A DNA stretch of 64,000 bases from assembly GCA_025642075.2 (NCBI GenBank), contig JAODUO010000121.1, positions 291,501-355,500 of the forward strand. The letters are read 5' to 3'. Source of the stretch: Ridgeia piscesae (taxonomy: Eukaryota > Annelida > Polychaeta > Sabellida > Siboglinidae). A program made the translations under genes and the position numbers. The notes beneath the pieces are model-generated. The model did not search any database. It saw only the letters and a list, made by a program, of their open reading frames with translations, and was not told where the DNA came from. Below, piece after piece: positions 25,301 through 35,820 of this stretch (its first letter is position 1; each line of letters opens with the position of its first letter).

Positions 25301-28300
25301 AGTATTTAAATGAAGATTTGTTTTCTTCATATTACTATATTATTATTATCTAACTATCGATATGTGTGTTTTATAGATAATACTAAAACATCCAAGTGCA
25401 ATAAAAACGAACATTTATAACAGGCCTATTGTCTTAGTGTGATAATCTGACGCAACCACGGTCGAAAAATATGGCATTTTCAACGACCGCATGCTCCGCC
25501 ATATTTGCCCACACCCCAACATATCATACATCCACGTGTAGCTTCACTTTTGCAGTGCACCATGGTCTGCAAAATCCTTGGTACATTTGAAGCATTTTGA
25601 CCTAGAAGAGGCCCCCCTGTGGCGAGAAAGCGTCGCTACGACTGGTCAATGACAGAGAATCCCCCAGGCTCAGCGCGCTGATTGGCTGTCGGCCAGGAAA
25701 GCCCCGCCACAAAGGAATTTTCCTTCGCAGTTCGCCATTTTAGCCTTGTTTCACTTCGCGTGTAGTATTGCATTTTATCGAAGATGTCTGGAAGATACGG
25801 AAAAACCAAGCGGCAGTTTCGTTCTAAACTACTGTCTAGACGCCGACAGTTGAGTTTGGCACGTTCGGTGATCCGGAAAAAGCAGGAAGGCGATGATGAA
25901 GTGAGTGCCGACGCACCCGCCGTGGCCGCCGTGCCTGGACCCAGCGCTGACCCAATTCAGCTTGACGTACGTATAAACAATCAACATTTGCATCAGGATA
26001 TCATTCATAATATTTTCAGGCAACTAATATCTTGCCAACTTATGATAACAAGGGCTGAATATTATCCTGACACCAGTATTCAAAGATGCCATAACGCTAG
26101 GTCCAGGCTAATTTATTAGGTCACACTCTTTGTGATTGTGCGTCAGTCTGGCACTGTAATGTTTACACTTTGCAGACAATTATGTCTATGTTTTTATACT
26201 ATACCACATACGTTAGTATATGTGATGTATGTTATACAAGGATTCTTGTAATGTTAAGACATAATCACATATATTGTGACATAGTTTGATTGATAATATT
26301 TGATATTATTGTCAGAAATGTGAATGTCAAAATATAAAACCTGTGCTTGTTATATTGATGTCAGTTATTATTGTCCAGTTCATTAGACCAGGGGTTAGTT
26401 TTGAATTTTTTTTGCTAGTTGTCAGACATACAATATACTAACAAATATTTTTCTATGCAGGTTGATTCTGAGCCCCCTCAGCCATCAACATCTACAGCCA
26501 CAACCCCCATCTCGGCTACCAAGTGAAAGTTTGGCTACAGACAGGGACTGCCACTGCGGGAACACATCAGTGCTGCTGAGCAATGTCAATGCCCCATCGA
26601 GACATCATTTGTTCGCTGTTGCATGATGTCAGCACTGGTGAGAGGCTTGGCATGTACCGAGTGCAGTGAGCCAACACTGAAGATCCGTGCCATCGACCGT
26701 CGCCTCGGCCTTGTGTGTCTGCTCGAGACATATTGCACTACGTGTGGGGCAGTGTTGAACTCGACGCTGTCATCTGACCGAGTCAAAGAGGAGAAACCAG
26801 GCAACGTGCCTTTTGTTGTCGGCCGCCAGGCTGTGGCCGCAACCATGGACATCGGTGTGGGCCATGCAGGTCTCGTCAAGCTGTGCCGCGTCATGGACAT
26901 GGAGCCCCTGCAGCACAAGTCCTACTCGAGGCACGTGAAGGCTGTCACTGCTGCCAACATGACGGTGGTTAGCAGCCTATTTGACGATGCGGCCAAAACT
27001 GTGCGTCAGATGTACAGAGCGTGACCCATCGATCACTGATGACTCCGTCCTCGACCTGACTGTGACTTTCGATGGGTCGTGGATGAAGAAGGGGCATAAC
27101 TCCCTGTACGGCATTGGCTGTGTGGTCGATGTGGAGACAGGACTGGTGTTGGACTTGGCAGTGCTTTCGCTGTACTGCCAACGTTGCGCAATTGCGAAGA
27201 GCCAGTGTCGAGGAAACCGCGCCAAGTTCAACAGATGGCTTGACTCGCACACTGAGTGCAATCAGAACTATCGCGGCACCTCAGGAGGGATGGAGGTCGA
27301 GGCTGCAGAGATCCTCTGGAACCGATCCATGGAACGGGGGTTCCGATACACCACGATGGTCTCCGACGGTGACTCCAAGTCGTTCAAACACCTGACCAAC
27401 TTGCGTGTGTATGGTGACGTGGAATTGCATAAGGAGGAATGCGTCAACCACGTCGCCAAATGACTCGGCACAGCCCTGCGCAAGTTGGCAAGAAGAGTGG
27501 AGTCACCCTCGGAGGACGGGGTTTCGGCCGGCTGACCGGAAACACCATGGGCAAGTTAGAAGAATACTACTTGGCAGTTCGTGGCAACACTGGCAAGCTG
27601 AACAAAATGCATGATGCAGTGTGGGCATCGTTTGACCACGCCTCATCCACAGACGAGAAGCCCCAGCATGACCGCTGCCCGGTGGGAGCTGACAGCTGGT
27701 GCTTCTACCAGAAGGCACTCGCCACCGGGCAGAAGCCAGGACCTCATCGCGTCAACGTCCACACGGCACTGTCAGCTGAAGTCACCCCACACGTCAAAGA
27801 CGTCTACACCCGCCTCTCCGACAAGAGTCTCCTGGAGCGATGTCTGCAAGGCAAGACACAGAACCCAAATGAGAGCCTCTACTCCAAGATCTGGGCCAAG
27901 TGTCCGAAGGCAGGATTTGTTGGCCTGCAGCGAGTGCTTTCTGCCACATGTGCTGCGGTGGCAGAATTCAACAGTGGGGTGGAGGTGACCATGCAGCGTC
28001 TGTACGGCACCATGGGCATCACTTCAGGAGAGCGACTCATCGCATCGGCCGACAGGAAGAGAGTGCGGGAAGCGGGGCGGCAGGCTGAAGCGTCGACGAA
28101 GACTGCACGACGGGCCCGCAGGTTCACTCGTGCGGCCGAGGCTGATGCTTCAGCCAGTGACTATGCTGCTGGAGGATTCTAGGGCGAATCCAGAACCCTA
28201 AACATTTGAAATGAATTGGAGAAAGACTGTTTGTAGTTTTAGTTAGTTATGCAGTTCGAATTTTTAGTGATGACAATGACATAATTATTATGTTTATACA

Positions 28301-30290
28301 CATTTTCTCAAAACCAAATGATGAACAATATATATCAGTGGAAAGACAGTCGACTATAGAAGCATTGCATGAATTGTTATAACAGCAGTTCGGTTTTTGC
28401 CTGTGAAATTTGTTATTGCAATGTTGAGAAACTTCAATGCCCGTTTTCTCAGTAAAGTGTTTTTTGGTCGATGAGCAATCTCTTGTTCGCTAGTACTCAG
28501 TTATTTATCAACAGAATCCTCTGAAATTTTCAGCATTTCTCCACAAGATAATTTGCTAGACTATGACAGTCTCATATTTTAGATAACCTATTTGAATTAC
28601 ATGTAAATTCATGACTTTGATGGAAAAATTTACTTACGGAAATTAGCAAAGATTCAAAAATTCATATAAATTGTTTTTGTAAAGTAACCAAAAAAATCAA
28701 TCTGTCATAGTCTGCTATTTTATGTATTCTATTGATATGCTAAGTTTGAACACATTTGGTCAATCCATTTTCCAGGTACAGTTTTCACGGTGAAGCAACC
28801 AAAATTTTAGTTATGGGGTGACTACACCGCCACCTGGTGGACAATTTGTTATATAATAAATGTGTAAAATTGTTTTTATATATAAATGATGTTATCCTAA
28901 AATTTCAATAAGCTAAGGTGAAAAATAACAAAAACAGATTTTAGGAGATCATGTTGCCTTAAATGAGCACCATGACTGTCTAGTAACAACCTAATTATCT
29001 ACCCAGAATCATTCAAAGATCACCAGAGTCAGTGCTATGACTCCAAGGACATCACTCATGTTACATATCATCATTCACATTACATCTTCACTAAGTCACA
29101 TTACAGATTGTAAATTATATAAGGCCTAGATGTAAATTTGTTTAGTTTTACTTACATAAAACTAAGTTACCAGAAGGAGAAACAACAGTTTCCGTGAAAA
29201 CACTTCTAGCTTTTAAACATAAGATTAAAATATTCACATATTTGTCACTCACATTATGTGATGGCCCACCAGTAACACATCTGACAATAATGCACTAGTG
29301 CACATAACAGATACAAGAATATAAACTGTACACTAATAATTGTTAGTATCCACTTCATCAAAAATATATAGCAATTAACTAGGGTCATTTGAATAGTGAA
29401 CTGGAAATGGGCCATTAATTTGGGGAAAGTTTCAAAGATAGTTTGTTTTAATGCAACCCAAACCATTCCAAAAGCTCCTATTCTTAATTACAAAGAAGTA
29501 TTTAAGAGTAACTTCCATTTTCATTACACCCAATATGTGTACAATGCAAAACAAGCATATGTTTGGGATATGGGAAGTTTAAAGGCCTTAAATTTTTAAG
29601 TTCCATGTCCACAGTTACATGGAATTGCCCCGGGATGAACTGCAATGTCAGGTAAACACAGACTCCAATATATACCAATAAAACACAGAGTCGACCATGC
29701 ATGCATGCACAAGTTTGCCTGCACACACTGCTGACAAATGGTATCTTGAGATTACCACATCTTTTACAATGTTTGTTATCCATACAATTCAACGAGTAAA
29801 CAAATCACTGTTGTTGTAGCCGTTTACTACAAGAAGCCTAGGAATACATGTCTCCAGCTGAATATAATAATTTGTTACAGTGACAGTGCCACTGATAGTC
29901 GGCCCCTGATATTATGTCACCGTGACCTGTCAGTCTAGACATTCGGACTTCACTTCAGTTTCGCACGCCGGGGACTCAAACTCAAAACTGCGTAAAACAC
30001 GTTTGTCGATTCCTACTATTATTTTTTTATCATATATATAAATAACCCGAACACTTAACTAATAGGTAAATTCCATGTTTTACAGTGAACTAATTATCTA
30101 CTAAGCGTGCCGCTTGCAAGTGGTGAATAAGAATGAGTGAGTGATGAAATACCAAAATTGCTACTGCTAGCAAACTTACAGGGTCCCATCCAATGAGGTC
30201 ATTATTTGACGGATCGTCTACTAAAATCCACAGTTTGCCCAAAAATGCTGGCACACCAGCTGGCACTGTATCCGAAGCTGGAAACATCAT
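13876..30290 (-). CDS. HSF1: Heat shock transcription factor (HSF1-type)
   Basis: Eleven exons join in phase (1707 nt, 568 aa): 30290-30180, 24337-24229, 23869-23745, 23274-23150, 22626-22551, 22155-21976, 21059-20898, 20659-20334, 19808-19670, 17041-16924 and 14111-13876. HSF trimers bind heat shock elements and activate chaperone genes. The winged-helix DNA-binding domain spans about residues 13-115: [18 protein letters not shown] in exon 1, [20 protein letters not shown] in exon 2, and the [20 protein letters not shown] block in exon 3. The HR-A/B trimerisation coiled coil covers exons 4-6, with [20 protein letters not shown] and LIQFLVSLV. Exon 9 carries an HR-C repressor zipper ([20 protein letters not shown], then VDSSTLAG). 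Exons 7, 8, 10 and 11 form a Ser/Pro/Asp-rich regulatory and activation region. Exon 1 starts at the first of two adjacent ATGs. Exon 10 ends inside a minisatellite that duplicates its donor. An antisense Mutator relic sits in the 5.8-kb intron 1. Confidence 0.93.
14459..16943. repeat. 53-bp minisatellite built from the HSF exon 10 donor
   Basis: About 46-47 copies of a 53-bp unit (some 54 bp, with one extra A in GACAAGAGAGGG) fill most of HSF intron 10. On the HSF strand each copy contains TCTGACACCAGCACAGGTG followed by GTACGTAC. These are the last 19 nt of exon 10 and its 5' splice site. The unit at 16905-16943 is the true exon end, so the terminal exon residues SDTSTG are encoded by repeat sequence. 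Sequence identity between copies is very high; only the leftmost copy and a few near 16300-16370 are diverged. Long open frames on both strands arise only because the unit lacks stops. Confidence 0.95.
19445..19610 (-). mobile_element. Diverged tRNA-derived SINE copy in HSF intron 9
   Basis: It aligns with the copy at 47.44-47.65 kb through GTGGGATC-TTTACTTCCCC, GAAATTGCC-AA-TT-TGAAACGGC and CAATAGTCC. The relative orientation is the same. The region of the tRNA-like head includes GGTTCGAATCC at 19552-19562. Heavily mutated. Confidence 0.55.
22264..22348. repeat. (GT)n followed by alternating GC tract
   Basis: About 30 GT repeats run into about 22 bp of almost pure alternating GC. It lies within HSF intron 5. 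Such alternating purine-pyrimidine DNA is prone to Z-form. Confidence 0.9.
22624..22812. repeat. 47-bp repeat copying the HSF exon 5 acceptor
   Basis: Four copies with 47-bp spacing start at 22624, 22671, 22718 and 22765. On the HSF strand the true acceptor reads GTGTCAACAG then TGAGAAT. The three upstream copies read GTGTCGACAG then TGAAAAT. The array therefore presents a series of near-identical 3' splice sites in front of exon 5. Use of an upstream copy would add multiples of 47 nt and shift frame. Confidence 0.9.
25784..28182 (+). pseudogene. Mutator-like transposase gene, inactivated
   Basis: Exon 1 (25784-25966) encodes a basic start ([20 protein letters not shown]). A GTACGT donor and TATGCAG acceptor at 26460 join it in phase to a long second exon. 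The second exon resembles the Mutator-like transposase domain found in many invertebrate proteins: a Cys-rich start (CTECSEP, CTTCGAV), [19 protein letters not shown], a Cys/His knuckle ([18 protein letters not shown]), [21 protein letters not shown] and [11 protein letters not shown]. The Asp residues in FDGSW and SDGDS are the likely catalytic acids. It is broken by an in-frame TGA at 26524, a frameshift near 27015-27020, a TGA at 27461 (probably a CGA to TGA change) and a frameshift near 27490. It is more GC-rich than its surroundings and lies antisense in HSF intron 1. The terminal repeats were not located. 28183-29100 shows only AT-rich flank. Confidence 0.85.
28827..28840 (-). promoter_or_regulatory. 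CTCF-core-like motif
   Basis: On the minus strand the 14-mer CCACCAGGTGGCGG matches the CTCF core consensus CCACYAGRKGGCRS at every position. It lies 3' of the Mutator relic inside HSF intron 1. A single motif match; it may instead be part of the transposon end. Confidence 0.25.
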
Positions 30291-30657
30291 TATTTTCCCT
30301 TAAACTGACAAACGTGTAATATGATTTTTTACTGTGAGAACAGGAATCTCACAAAAATCAAGTTAATGTTTTCCCTTGAAATAGTATTCGCTCTAAAGAA
30401 ACAATTACCCGTGGTGCCTTTGGCGAAGAAACACTAGATTTTTTTCATGTTGCAAATTGGCTGTTTTGTATTTATTCAATACACCAGTCAGTCGCACCAC
30501 GAAATATGCATCATCAAAATGTTGCTCACTAATGCATTAGAGAAATAATTGATACTTATTTACGATAAAACGATCAACTATTGCAACGTTTAATAGGACA
30601 TACATTTAAAGCGACACAGTCGGCGCGTTGAGTACACGTGTGGCGAAAACGTCAAAA
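30291..30657. promoter_or_regulatory. Bidirectional HSF/BOP1 promoter interval
   Basis: Only 367 bp separate the HSF ATG (minus) from the BOP1 ATG (plus). It must hold both 5' UTRs and promoters unless extra 5' exons exist. It is AT-rich, has an inverted CCAAT (ATTGG at 30456-30460) and no clear TATA. I found no canonical three-unit heat shock element. Confidence 0.7.
30635..30640. promoter_or_regulatory. CACGTG E-box just upstream of BOP1
   Basis: A palindromic CACGTG lies 18 bp before the BOP1 start codon, inside the shared promoter. Vertebrate BOP1 is a ribosome-biogenesis gene under MYC control, so a MYC/MAX site is plausible. Six-base matches are common, so this is weak on its own. Confidence 0.35.
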
Positions 30658-33600
30658 ATGAAACGACAATGCTGTGTACCAATGCCGAACAAGAAAGTGG
30701 AACAGCCATCCGATGTAATTGATACTTGTCTTTTGTGGGGATGTATTTAATTTCATGAGGAACAGTTGTGTGGTTTAGGAGTTATCGGAAGTATTGTAGG
30801 GTATAAGCGAGCGATATTATAGGAATGTACACAATTGCACGTATTCACAAGACTATTCGCGCCTGGAAAGAGCTATTAACGAAATATTCCGATGCCATAG
30901 AATACGCTCGATTAACACGTATTCATGATTATTAGTCTATATGTATATATCGCTGAGAAACATTAATTGACAGTCAATGTCACTCAGATTGAAATTGCAG
31001 TCAAAGGCTAACATTTTGGGGGCCCCACATTTTGCATTTAAACTTAGCCAAGAATCTCAAGAGAATTATTATTTGATATCACTGACTGAAATTATAATAC
31101 AGTTGATGTTCTTCATAAATTTAACGTCAGTAAGAAATTATGAAAATATCTAAACTTGTTAATTGTGTCGCCGTGCACCATATACAAGTAGTGATAACAC
31201 GTTGTAGTATGTCACACGGCGATGGCTGTCGTTGCGTCGCGTCTTGTGGGTGATGAGCAGTCGTGCATTAGTTCGGTGGCAAGGGCAGTGTGACGGGGTG
31301 CAGCGCCTTTTATATTGCGGTCATGCTTGGTTGGTTGCGTCGTGACCGGTTGGCGGGATGACACTGTTGATCTGCTGTGTGGCGCTACTGACTACGACAA
31401 TTGTAAAATAATTAAAAATTCAATTTCAGAAGACCGAGTTGTTTGTGGATGCACCACCAGATGGCAGTGAAGGAAGTGACAGCGATTCCACAGATTCTGA
31501 AGAAAGTGTCTACTCTGGCTTAGAAGAGGAAGAAGACACAAGCAATGCATCTGAGGAGGTATTGACCTGCTGCCCAAATGACATTGATGTGCAGGAAGAT
31601 TTATGCGTTTATTGATCAGGCATTACCTGGTGAACATTGGTAATTTCTTGATAGAACAGATACATTTCTGTTTGGTTCCAAAAATGAAATAGTCAGATGA
31701 CACAATATTACTTTCACTTATTAGTATGTGTGCTTAAATTGTCATCAAATCTGTTTTGCATTGTAAACATACTTTTTTGGCTGTAACAGCCAGTTTATTT
31801 TCGCCGTCAAACTTACACAAATCTGAATGCTATTATAGAACTGGTCGGCAGCAGAACAAATACATTATCACAATCAGCGCCATGGCACGTCTTGGTCAAC
31901 TAGTGATCCACATAGTCAGGCAATGGCATGTTTGCATTTTGCAAGTTTCTTGCATTGTTTCATTATGCATTTAATGCAGTTATGTCAAAAATATCCTAGA
32001 TTATCTTCAGAATATATCAGCCATTTCATATTGCCTTTGTCAGTGAACTGGCATATATATATATATATACATACATATATATATATAATCACATGACCTA
32101 TGTCATATGACACAAGTGGCCTCTGAACTGAGACGTCAGACTGGAGCTCCCACCAGTTCTTTTAGAACATGTGACAGTACAAGTGATTGGAAGGTTTCTA
32201 TGTATGAGCAGGAGTCTGACAATGAAGAGGCTGCTGTGGAAGACAGCGATGAAGACAGCGTTCCGCCTGCCGAGGAAGCAAAACCCACAAGACAAGGCAA
32301 GGCAAAGGGTGGGAAGAGCAAAGTAAAGAAGCCTTCAAAACAAAGCCAACCTTCTGGCAGCCTGGAGAACACAGCTGGGGATACTCATGCTGCATCCACC
32401 TCCCAGTCTGGTGCTGATGAGTACGAGTACGACTCTTCAGATGAGGAGGTAGTTTTATACCACATTTGTTTCGCTAATGTTTTGAAATGACCAATCAGTC
32501 TGTTGCATCTCTTTCAAAATCAAAATGTTTCACAGTAAAGATGCACAGCTATTGATGTGTTCATTTTTCTTGTAAGCAAATGACTACAAAAAGTTACGCA
32601 GTGCAAGAAATTATTACTTCTTTTGTAATTTTGTTATGTTGATCAATATGCAACAAGAACATTGTGCCCACACTAGAATTAAATAATGTAACAAATATAA
32701 GATGTCAAGATAAAGTATTTTTTGGGGAGTAACTCCTGTTTGTGTTGCTGTCAGGACATCCGTAACACGGTGGGCAACATCCCGATGGAGTGGTACCGAG
32801 AGTTTGAGCACATCGGCTACGATCTACTTGGCAAGAAGATCATTAAACCAGAACAAGGGGATGAACTGGACGAGTTTGTGAACAGGATGGACAACCCCGA
32901 CTACTGGTATAGTGGTGTCTTCTGGCTTGGTTCTTTAAAACTACCTCATCAATTCCAAGTTGTTTGTTAGAGTTATGACTCATTCTCCATGTGTTACTCG
33001 CTGTACATGTCATGTCTTAAGTCCACATTGGCTTCCTGCCCATTATGGTATCATGATTAAGGTGTGTACTCTTACATACCCAGGCATATTCAATTATTCA
33101 TGTAATAATGCACACTCCTCAGGAAACTTCAGTTTCCAAAAAAAATCGAATCGTAGACACCAGTGGAATTTTCTATAAATTAGGAACTCGCCAGTTGCAT
33201 GCTCCTGGTATCGCTGATTTAATTGCTCTCTTGAGATGATGGGGTAATGCATACCTTTCATAATGCTGATTAGTGTGTCGTCATGGTGACTGACATGTAC
33301 CATGTGTTGCATAGGCGGACAGTACGGGACAGACTGACCAATCAGAAAGTGGTCCTATCGGACAAGGATGTTCAACTCATTCAGAGGTTTCGCCGCGGAA
33401 AAACTGTTGATCCAAGCACAGATCCATATGCCGTAAGTCTTGTGTTGATGTCAAATATATATGCATGAATCAATTTTTGGTTCATTTGCCATGATATTTA
33501 CTGGAAAGGTACATTCATGAGAATCTCAGGTTGTGTTTATGTGTATTGATATTGCTGTTATTTGTACATTCATCCCATAAGCACAACACAACAAAACCAT

Positions 33601-35777
33601 ATCACGCAAGCAGTTTGCTTAGAAAGACACAACAACATTTCATGTTTTATGTTTCACCCGTGGATTGACGCTTTGATGAGTGACAATGATTAAGTATTTT
33701 GTGTGTCACCCATGAGTTGGATACTTTCATACAAATGACAATATGATTGTGTGTTTCAGCCATCAGTTGACACTTATGAATGACATGGATATTGATTTTA
33801 TGTTTCAGCTATGCATTGACACTTTATGATATGAATGACACAATGATTACATGTTTTGTGTTTCAGCCATGCGTTGACACTTTATTATATGAATGACACA
33901 ATGATTACATGTTTTGTGTTTCAGCCATGGGTTGACACTTTCACGAGTGAGGTGATGATCCATCCAGTGACAAATCGACCTGAACACAAGCGCAGCTTCA
34001 TCCCGTCTCTGTGGGAGAAACAGGAGGTTTGTTCCAGTCTGTGCTGCTCAGACAAACACTGTGTGATTAAGTAAACACAATTTACTTTATTGAAACTGTT
34101 CTTTTATGCGTGACCAATGCCATGTAATGCTGGACGACTATTGGAGAAGAACCACTGTCAGATCAGAGTTGTTGAGTATATGCAAATATGTGAGAATAAA
34201 TATAGTGTTACAAGATGTCTATTATAGAAGTGATAAGATTTTGTTTTGTTAAATTAGATGGACCAAGCGTATTGCCATACTTTGCTGGTGGTCTAATAAC
34301 AGTCTGTGTGGGGTCTAGTTCCAACTACATGGGGGGTCTTGCACCACTCTACACGGGACGGGGTGTCTAGTACTTGGCTACATTGGCTGTCTTGTGTTAG
34401 GTTGGTCGCATCGTGCACGCAATGAAGATGGGCTGGATTAAACCAAAGCCACCGACAGAAGATGAGGAAGACGATGAACCCAAGTTCTACAACCTGTGGG
34501 AGAATGAAAATGAGGTCAGCTATTGTGATAAAAGCAATTTGTTTTCAAAGGTTGTGTACAACTGAATGCAGCAGTCAATATCTTGGGGGGGGGACATGTG
34601 CCAATAAGTCTGAAATGTTTGCTATTTTCTTCACAGATGTAACAGAAATGTGTGCTGTATAAAAATGTGAACTAAATCAACTAATATGTATATAGATGTG
34701 ATTGTTTTAAGAAAATCCATGCTTTTAAATTAAGGCAAGCCAGCAGTGTTTATCTGGATGTGTTGTGTGTGTCACAGAGCGAGATCAACAAGAGATTCAA
34801 CCAACATATTCCCGCACCTAAAATGCGCCTTCCTGGTCACGCAGAATCGTACAATCCCCCGCCTGAATACCTGTTCACAGAAGAAGAGGTAGGTTAGTTA
34901 AGTCTGGCGCAAGTGAATTGTGATGATTCAGGACATTTTTAAGATCGTACATTCTCAGATTGATGTTAGTTGCATCCTTGGAGATATGAAATTGACTTTA
35001 TCAAATCATTGCTATTTTGTAATGTAGTTTGTGGAATGTACTTTGTTATGTTGAAATAAGACAGTCAGAGGAAACCAGTGTCAAATGAAAAGTGGCTGTG
35101 TGGATTGCTTGGCTTATGTAGTTAGTAGTCATGTTTGTCTGAATGTTTTCTGTTTCCTAATGATGCATGTGTCCCGCAGGAGTTGGCTTGGAAGGCTAAG
35201 GAACCAGAGGAGAGAAAGATTAACTTCATCCCAAAGAAGTTCTCCTCATTCCGCCTGATCACAGCCTACCCACGCTTCTGCAACGAACGGTTCGAGCGAT
35301 GTCTCGACTTGTATCTTTGTCCAAGACAGAGGAAGATGAGGGTGGGTGATGGGGAAGATGAGGGTGGTAGATGAGGGTGGTTGATGAGGAAGATGAGGGT
35401 GGGTGATGGGGAGGATGAGTAATGAGGAAGATGAGGGTGAGTGATGAGAAATATAAGGGTGGCATTTAAGAAGTCCTATATAATTGATCCTATCAAAGAG
35501 ATCATAAAGGAGTAAAATTCTTCACCAAAAGTGGAACATTAAAAGTAAACAGTTTTTCGTTGTCGTTGTTGTACTGCAGTTGACAACTAATCATACATTG
35601 TATGTTTCAGATGAATGTTGACCCAGAAGATCTTATTCCCAAGCTCCCCAAACCCAAAGACCTCCAGCCCTTCCCAAGCACACAGGCTTTGGTATGTACA
35701 ATGCACATACGTCACTATAATATCATTAAACATTTGTTGGATGTATCAAAGAAATGCCCTGCATCACAAGATGGTGT

Positions 35778-35820
<43 letters not shown>

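Noticed and set aside
26524..26526. Selenocysteine reading of the in-frame TGA in the Mutator-like gene
   Set aside because: Another in-frame TGA and two frameshifts show ordinary decay; no family precedent for Sec at this place.
25440..28860. Terminal inverted repeats for the Mutator-like element
   Set aside because: Similarity between CCCCCTGTGGCG near 25614 and the CCACCAGGTGGCGG motif (minus strand) is too weak and short to call ends.
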